Positions 60,020 through 64,000 of a stretch of 64,000 nucleotides of DNA are shown piece by piece. The position numbers and the translations under genes are program-made. The stretch is taken from contig NZ_PTIX01000006.1 in assembly GCF_002934265.1 (NCBI RefSeq), positions 1 to 64,000 of the forward strand. The letters run 5' to 3'. How positions within the stretch are numbered: position 1 is the first letter of the stretch; the number at the start of each line of letters is the position of its first letter. The DNA comes from Actinokineospora auranticolor (lineage in GTDB: Bacteria > Actinomycetota > Actinomycetes > Mycobacteriales > Pseudonocardiaceae). The notes under the pieces were generated by a model. It was not told where the DNA came from and searched no databases. It saw nothing but the letters and a program-made list of their open reading frames with translations.

Positions 60020-60843
60020 GAAGAGCCGCCGCACTGCTCGGCTTGTCGGCGCTGGTCCTGGCGGGCTGCGCCAAGACCGAACCCGCGGCGGTCCCACCCG
60101 CCCTGCCCGGCACGGCGGACCCCCTGCTGGCGGCGGTGGGGGTCAAGGCGGCGTACCAGGCGGAGACCTGCGGGAGCGTCTTCGACGACCCGAACTCCAG
60201 CCAGGTCGTGGCCTGGGCAGATGTCCCGGCGGGCGGCGTGACGGGCGAGGACCTGCGCAAGGCGGGGATCAGGCTGGGCTGGCAACCGCAGGCGGCGGCC
60301 ACCGGCTTCGACGTGTTCCTGCTGGGGCCGGGGGACGTGAAGGTGGCGCTGCGCAGCGGCAAGATCCGGGTGGAGCGGGCCCGGTGCTCGATCGCGGGCA
60401 AGGGGCAGGAGTTGGACGTCCCCGGCCTCCGCCCGGAGTTGACCGACAAGCAGCGCGAGGAGCTGGACAGCTCCGACTTCCGCGCGACGGTGGCGGCGGC
60501 CCGGGGCCTGTTCGGCCAGGCGGACCCGCCGGTGGACGAGGAGGTCTTCCCCCGGTCGGCCAAGCTGGAAGACGCCCCCCGGCTGGCGCTGGAGACCTGC
60601 GGGGACAAGGTGCGCGGCGCCCGCTGGGTGAACACGACGAAGGGCCGGTTGCGGGACTTCCCGGACCCGGTGGACGCGAAGCGGGCGGCGGTGGAGTTCT
60701 TGAAGATCGACTGGGAGGTCGACGAGCGACCCGCCCAGCCGGACTTCCTCAAGGCGGAGCACGAGGGTGGGACGGAGGTGTCGGTGACGTTCAAGCAGGA
60801 GACGACGTTCACCGCCACCGGCCCGTGCGTCCTGGTGAACTAG
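60016..60843 (+). CDS. Lipoprotein, tandem copy 2
   Basis: 275 residues from GTG 60016, overlapping the stop of copy 1 (GTGA). Lipobox LVLAGCAK. It has the same fold pattern as copy 1 and similar length, so arose by duplication. Its stop codon overlaps the DUF397 stop on the other strand (CTAG shared, 60840-60843). It may be co-exported with or act beside the lipase-like protein. Confidence 0.8.
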   Translation: MRRAAALLGLSALVLAGCAKTEPAAVPPALPGTADPLLAAVGVKAAYQAETCGSVFDDPNSSQVVAWADVPAGGVTGEDLRKAGIRLGWQPQAAATGFDVFLLGPGDVKVALRSGKIRVERARCSIAGKGQELDVPGLRPELTDKQREELDSSDFRATVAAARGLFGQADPPVDEEVFPRSAKLEDAPRLALETCGDKVRGARWVNTTKGRLRDFPDPVDAKRAAVEFLKIDWEVDERPAQPDFLKAEHEGGTEVSVTFKQETTFTATGPCVLVN

Positions 60844-61025
60844 CCGCGCAGCTCGCTCACGAAGCGGGTCCACGCGGTGGTGGGCAGCTCGAGGAGCCCG
60901 GCCTCGGGCTTCTTCGAGTCCCGCACACCAACCAGCCCTGGCAGCGCACCCACCTCGACACAGTCGCCACCGTTAACGTCGCTACGGCTGGACTTGCGGA
61001 ACGAGACATGCGCCCACATGGACAT
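60840..61025 (-). CDS. DUF397 small protein, copy 1
   Basis: 61 residues from ATG 61025. VSFRKSSRSDVNGGDCVEVG, VGVRDSKKPEAGLLELP and TTAWTRFVSELRG are the DUF397 signature. These small proteins accompany XRE/DUF5753 regulators in actinomycetes and probably modulate them or act as their regulated partners. GGGG lies about 7 bases before the start. Confidence 0.9.
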   Translation of the reverse strand: MSMWAHVSFRKSSRSDVNGGDCVEVGALPGLVGVRDSKKPEAGLLELPTTAWTRFVSELRG

Positions 61026-61026
61026 G

Positions 61027-61221
61027 TCACAGCCCCCCAACGAACCGAGCCCACGCGATAGCTGGAACCTCTACCAGCCCAGCCTCAGGGTTCTTCGAGT
61101 CGCGCACGGCGACCACGCCCGGCAGCTTGCCCACCTCAACGCATTCCCCGCCGTTTGTGCTGCTGCGGCTGGACTTGCGGAACGGGATCGAGGCCCACTC
61201 CTCCGCCCTGGATGCGGTCAT
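61027..61221 (-). CDS. DUF397 small protein, copy 2
   Basis: 64 residues from ATG 61221, 9 bases after AAGGAG. IPFRKSSRSSTNGGECVEVG and AVRDSKNPEAGLVEVP closely match copy 1, so it is a tandem duplicate. It lies between the XRE gene (upstream) and copy 1 on the same strand, with tight spacing. Confidence 0.9.
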   Translation of the reverse strand: MTASRAEEWASIPFRKSSRSSTNGGECVEVGKLPGVVAVRDSKNPEAGLVEVPAIAWARFVGGL

Positions 61222-61226
61222 GATCG

Positions 61227-62120
61227 TCATCTCCTTGTGCCTACCGCCGCGACATACTCCTGGGCCACGGACTCCACCAAGTGTCTCGACTCCACCGGAC
61301 CGAGCGCTACCCCTTGAGCGCGGCTGAACAACTCAGCGTAGCTGCGCACCGTCTCCGGCGGCTTGTCGAGGTAGGCGGCGTCGGAATATAGCTCGAGGTA
61401 GACGATATCGTTGATCATCTCGTGGCCGAACCGGAACAGCGTGAAGTCAGTGCTCAAGTGCACATAGGACCGGCTGTTGAACGGGATGATCTGAAGCATG
61501 ACATTGGGCAATTTGGCGACCTCGGCGAGGTGTTGAAGTTGCTCTGCCATCACCTCAGGCCCGCCAACCTGGCGGCGCAACGCCGACTCACTGAGCACGA
61601 ACTCGAACCGAGTCGGGTTGGGCCTCGTGACCAACGCGCGGCGGGCAGCCCGCACACGCAAGGTGTCATCCACGATGCGATCCGTAGGATCCACACCCTG
61701 CGCATCGAACATGGCGCGGATGTACACCTCTTTCTGTAGCAGCCCGGGAATCACTTCGGTGGCCACCCGCTTGATCTCGCTGGCATCCGTCTCGAGATCA
61801 CGGTAGGCACGAAACCAGTGCGGTCCCAAGTAGAGCGTCGTCTCCCCGGTCGGCCTGCCGCGCTTGGGTTTGGAGAGCCGCGACAGCTCCCGACACCACA
61901 GCGCATCCTTCTCCGTCGCCTGGTACAGCTCCAGCAGAACATCCAGATCAGTCTTGTCGATCCCGATCTTCCCGGACTCCACCCGACTGATCTTGTTCGC
62001 CGCCTTCCCCAGGTGCTCGGCAGCCTCCTCCTGCGTCAACCCCGCCAACTCACGCAGCCGGAACAGCTCCGCGCCAAGCAACCGACGCTGCATGCTGATC
62101 GACCTCGATGGGCTCGTCAT
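61227..62120 (-). CDS. XRE family regulator with DUF5753 (Scr1/WhiJ-like)
   Basis: 297 residues from ATG 62120. ELAGLTQEEAAEHLGKAANK and ISRVESGKIGIDKTD give a typical helix-turn-helix; the C-terminal DUF5753 includes EVIPGLLQKEVYIRAMFD and MLQIIPFNSRSYVHLS. In Streptomyces such proteins, with DUF397 partners, control differentiation. The stop lies 6 bases before the DUF397 copy 2 start, so the three form an operon. The divergent 62274 gene is a likely target. Confidence 0.9.
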   Translation of the reverse strand: MTSPSRSISMQRRLLGAELFRLRELAGLTQEEAAEHLGKAANKISRVESGKIGIDKTDLDVLLELYQATEKDALWCRELSRLSKPKRGRPTGETTLYLGPHWFRAYRDLETDASEIKRVATEVIPGLLQKEVYIRAMFDAQGVDPTDRIVDDTLRVRAARRALVTRPNPTRFEFVLSESALRRQVGGPEVMAEQLQHLAEVAKLPNVMLQIIPFNSRSYVHLSTDFTLFRFGHEMINDIVYLELYSDAAYLDKPPETVRSYAELFSRAQGVALGPVESRHLVESVAQEYVAAVGTRR

Positions 62121-62273
62121 GGCGCAGATCCTCGCACAACCGATCACCGTCGGTAGCCGCTGTTGAGTTCACCCCATCGGGTGACTGTACACGCTGGATG
62201 TACCCAATAAGCTCGTCAACAGCAAAGCGCTCCGTCCGCTTGAGAATCCCGAACGTCCATCCACGGAGGAACC

Positions 62274-62564
62274 ATGACCTGCGCACCCGCCTGCGACGAA
62301 CCCGAGTTCACCGCCATCATGACCGGCGCCGTCGCCGACGAGGCCCCCCGAGTCTTCGCCGTCGTCGAGGAGATCGGCGACCGCGTAGACGCCCGAATCG
62401 CCGCCTGGGGCATGGCCTTCCCCGACCACGCCGAGATCGTCGCCACCCACCGCTCCCTGCGCATGAGCCTCGCCGCCCCGGAAAACGCCCTCCCCCTCTT
62501 CACCAAGCCCAACTACACAAAAGCCCACATCGTGTGGGCAGACCCCACCCTCGCCACCACCTGA
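62274..62564 (+). CDS. Small conserved protein divergent from the XRE regulator
   Basis: 96 residues behind GGAGG just before ATG 62274. Cys-rich start (MTCAPACDEPEF) then an alpha-helical body with no known domain (VADEAPRVFAVVEEIGDRVD, WGMAFPDHAEIVATHRSLRM). Position opposite an XRE/DUF397 operon, sharing a 150-bp regulatory gap with TGTAC direct repeats (62177 and 62195), suggests it is under that regulator. Function unknown. Confidence 0.72.
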   Translation: MTCAPACDEPEFTAIMTGAVADEAPRVFAVVEEIGDRVDARIAAWGMAFPDHAEIVATHRSLRMSLAAPENALPLFTKPNYTKAHIVWADPTLATT

Positions 62565-62587
62565 CCACCCACCCCGCTCCCCCAAAC

Positions 62588-62628
62588 GTGGCTCTGCCCC
62601 GGTTTCCGGTCCCCCGGGGCAGAGCCAC
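62588..62628. terminator. Terminator after the small protein gene
   Basis: GTGGCTCTGCCCCGG (62588-62602) pairs with CCGGGGCAGAGCCAC (62614-62628), a 15-bp perfect stem with an 11-base loop, 24 bases past the stop at 62564. Confidence 0.87.
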
Positions 62629-62802
62629 ACCCACCCCGCCCCGCCCCCGGGGCACGGCGCTGCCGCACGCATCCCCACCAGCAAGTGACCAATGCCTTCC
62701 CACCGGCAGCAGCCCCCACTGCCGCCCCCCAGACCCACCACACCAGCCGCCAGCTCATCAACACTGGCCTAGGCCCCCGACAGTTCCAGACGGCTCCCCC
62801 CG

Positions 62803-64000
62803 TCACCCATCCTCCGACGGCGCCACAAAACGAGCCAACTCCGGCGGCACACCTTGCTCGAACCGCGCGCCCTCGAAATCGGCCCAGGGATCTGGCGTAT
62901 ACAGGCCGTAGCGGGTGTCCGGTAACGCCGCACCCCTGAAGATGGCGACAGCAGCGAACCCCGCCGACTGGAAGTCAACGGAGCCCGCGAACCTCGCCGC
63001 CCCGAAGTCGGCGGTGCCGTCAAACTTCGTTACGCCGAAGTCGGCGGCACTGCCAAACGTCGCCATCGCAAAGTGGGCGCCGCCGCCAAACGTCGCCTCC
63101 CTGAAGTAGGCCCTGCCGGTGAACATCGCCAGCCCGAAGACGGCGCCATCGCTAAACGTCGCCTCCCTGAAGACGGCGCCACCGCTAAACGTCGCCTCCC
63201 CGAAATCGGCACCAACGGTGAACCTCACCGCCATGAAGACGGCGTCGTCACCGAACGACGCCCTCCTGAAGTTGGCGCCACCACCAAACATCGCCTCCCC
63301 GAAATCGGCACCACCATCGAAAGTCGCCGCCCTGAAGCCAGCGATGCCGATGAAGGTGGACCGGAGGAAGCTGGCGGTGCGGACACAGCAGCCAGCGAGG
63401 TCGAGGTCGGTGAGGGTGGCGGCGGTGAGGTCGAGGTCGATGTCGCGCCAGAAGGTGACGTCGGGGTTGTCGGGGTCGGGGCCAGGGCGGAGGTGGGTGG
63501 CGAGGATGCGTTGTGCGGTGACGCGCACTTCGCGTTCCTGGACGGCCTCGCGGTACTCGTCGAGCAGTTGCTTGCGGACCGCGGAGTCGAGACCGTCGGT
63601 GTCCGGCGGCGCGTCGCCGGGTGGGGTGTAGGGCATCCGCAGGTAGGCGCACAGGACGTTCACGACGGTCTGCCGCTGGTCGTCGTGATCCTGGGCGAGG
63701 CGTTCGAGGGCGTAGAGCCCGGCCAGCCGGACGGGAGCCTTGTCGGAGCCGAGCTGGTCGGCGGCTTTGGTGTAGAGATCAGTGATGCGGCGAGCCTCGG
63801 CGTCGCGCTGGGTGGCCTCGAAGTTCCCGCGTTGCAGCTCGTAGGCCCGCGCGACATCAGCCTGGTCGCGTTCCTTCTGCGCCAACCCGATCTCCGCAGA
63901 GCGTTGCCGCCGCCATGCCAGGTACAGCCCGAACAGCCCGCCGGTGCCCAGCAGCACCGTCATCCCGATCCGCGCCAACTCCAACTGCGCGCTCGCCTGC
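62803..64000 (-). CDS. Pentapeptide-repeat membrane protein, 5' end outside the window
   Basis: At least 398 residues; the frame is still open at 64000, so the start lies beyond the window (an internal TTG at 63984 is not convincing). A membrane helix (MTVLLGTGGLFGLYLAWR) is followed by a coiled coil and an ITDLYTKAADQLGSDKAPVR block, then about 25 pentapeptide units of A(D/N)FxxA type (GGAVFREATF, GAYFREATFGG-like). It shares design with the protein at 55582. Pentapeptide stacks form right-handed beta-helices; some mimic DNA, but membrane-anchored forms are uncharacterised. Confidence 0.82.
   Translation of the reverse strand, partial: QASAQLELARIGMTVLLGTGGLFGLYLAWRRQRSAEIGLAQKERDQADVARAYELQRGNFEATQRDAEARRITDLYTKAADQLGSDKAPVRLAGLYALERLAQDHDDQRQTVVNVLCAYLRMPYTPPGDAPPDTDGLDSAVRKQLLDEYREAVQEREVRVTAQRILATHLRPGPDPDNPDVTFWRDIDLDLTAATLTDLDLAGCCVRTASFLRSTFIGIAGFRAATFDGGADFGEAMFGGGANFRRASFGDDAVFMAVRFTVGADFGEATFSGGAVFREATFSDGAVFGLAMFTGRAYFREATFGGGAHFAMATFGSAADFGVTKFDGTADFGAARFAGSVDFQSAGFAAVAIFRGAALPDTRYGLYTPDPWADFEGARFEQGVPPELARFVAPSEDG

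Noticed and set aside
62900-63330. Regular 30- and 60-base repetition suggesting a minisatellite
   Set aside because: It reflects five-residue units of the pentapeptide-repeat protein.

Overview
The window reads as chromosomal DNA of a high-GC filamentous actinomycete. The best fit is the order Pseudonocardiales (an Actinokineospora, Saccharothrix, Lentzea or Actinosynnema type). This rests on mycothiol genes, EspG/PPE-like type VII secretion accessories, DUF397/XRE pairs, an RsiG homologue, frequent GTG/TTG starts and many promoters of leaderless type. The core from about 8.9 kb to 46.8 kb follows, with insertions, the order I remember from Mycobacterium tuberculosis Rv0823c to Rv0807: dusB, LCP protein, phoU, pst genes, mshD, glnR-like regulator, lmeA-like, thioredoxin, sulfurtransferase, DUF1416, nitrobindin-like, class IV aminotransferase, ygfZ, DUF3073, purM, purF, sterol-carrier-like. 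That synteny supports many gene names here.

Layout. 1-1.6 kb is a mobile-DNA scrap heap: a 243-bp MITE-like element with an 11-bp target duplication, an IS5-type transposase gene, a large hairpin and 60-bp tandem repeats. 1.6-11.6 kb holds an indolepyruvate oxidoreductase with a divergent Lrp regulator, a mycothiol-dependent isomerase-like gene, a kinase-fold gene, an acidic repeat protein, dusB and a diguanylate cyclase. 11.8-17.3 kb has a very large LytR-CpsA-Psr protein and phoU behind a PHO box. 17.6-20.5 kb is a first EspG/PPE-like/DUF3558 group. 20.7-24.7 kb is pstSCAB with its own PHO box. 24.8-30.1 kb carries mshD, the GlnR-like regulator, lmeA-like, thioredoxin and a sulfur operon (DUF4395, thiosulfate sulfurtransferase, DUF1416) behind a cysteine leader peptide. 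30.2-32.4 kb has a tiny membrane protein, a nitrobindin-like protein and pxpBC. 32.5-33.1 kb is a decayed second IS5-type copy joined to a dispersed repeat. 33.1-46.8 kb has the aminotransferase, fur, ygfZ, BKACE, rsiG-like, asparaginase, DUF3073, OYE, arfB, an ECF-like sigma/anti-sigma pair, purM and purF. 46.9-50.2 kb is a second EspG/PPE-like group. 50.2-54.4 kb is regulatory genes and a GGDEF-EAL protein. 54.7-60.8 kb has a GH25 lysozyme, a pentapeptide protein and a third type VII-like operon (WXG-like, EspG-like, lipase-like, two lipoproteins). 60.8-64 kb holds two DUF397 genes, an XRE regulator, a small protein and a second pentapeptide protein cut by the window end.

How parts work together. 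Phosphate: PHO boxes precede phoU and pstS, so both should answer to PhoP. Sulfur and thiol: mshD, thioredoxin, DUF4395, the sulfurtransferase and the MDMPI-family gene share redox or thiol chemistry. The sulfur operon appears to be gated by a leaderless cysteine-containing ORF whose early codons are complementary to the Shine-Dalgarno of the first operon gene; this is the most interesting regulatory element in the window. c-di-GMP: two synthesis/turnover enzymes and one c-di-GMP-binding anti-sigma homologue are present. Type VII: three separate EspG-containing clusters supply substrates and chaperones but no secretion core, so they must use machinery encoded elsewhere.
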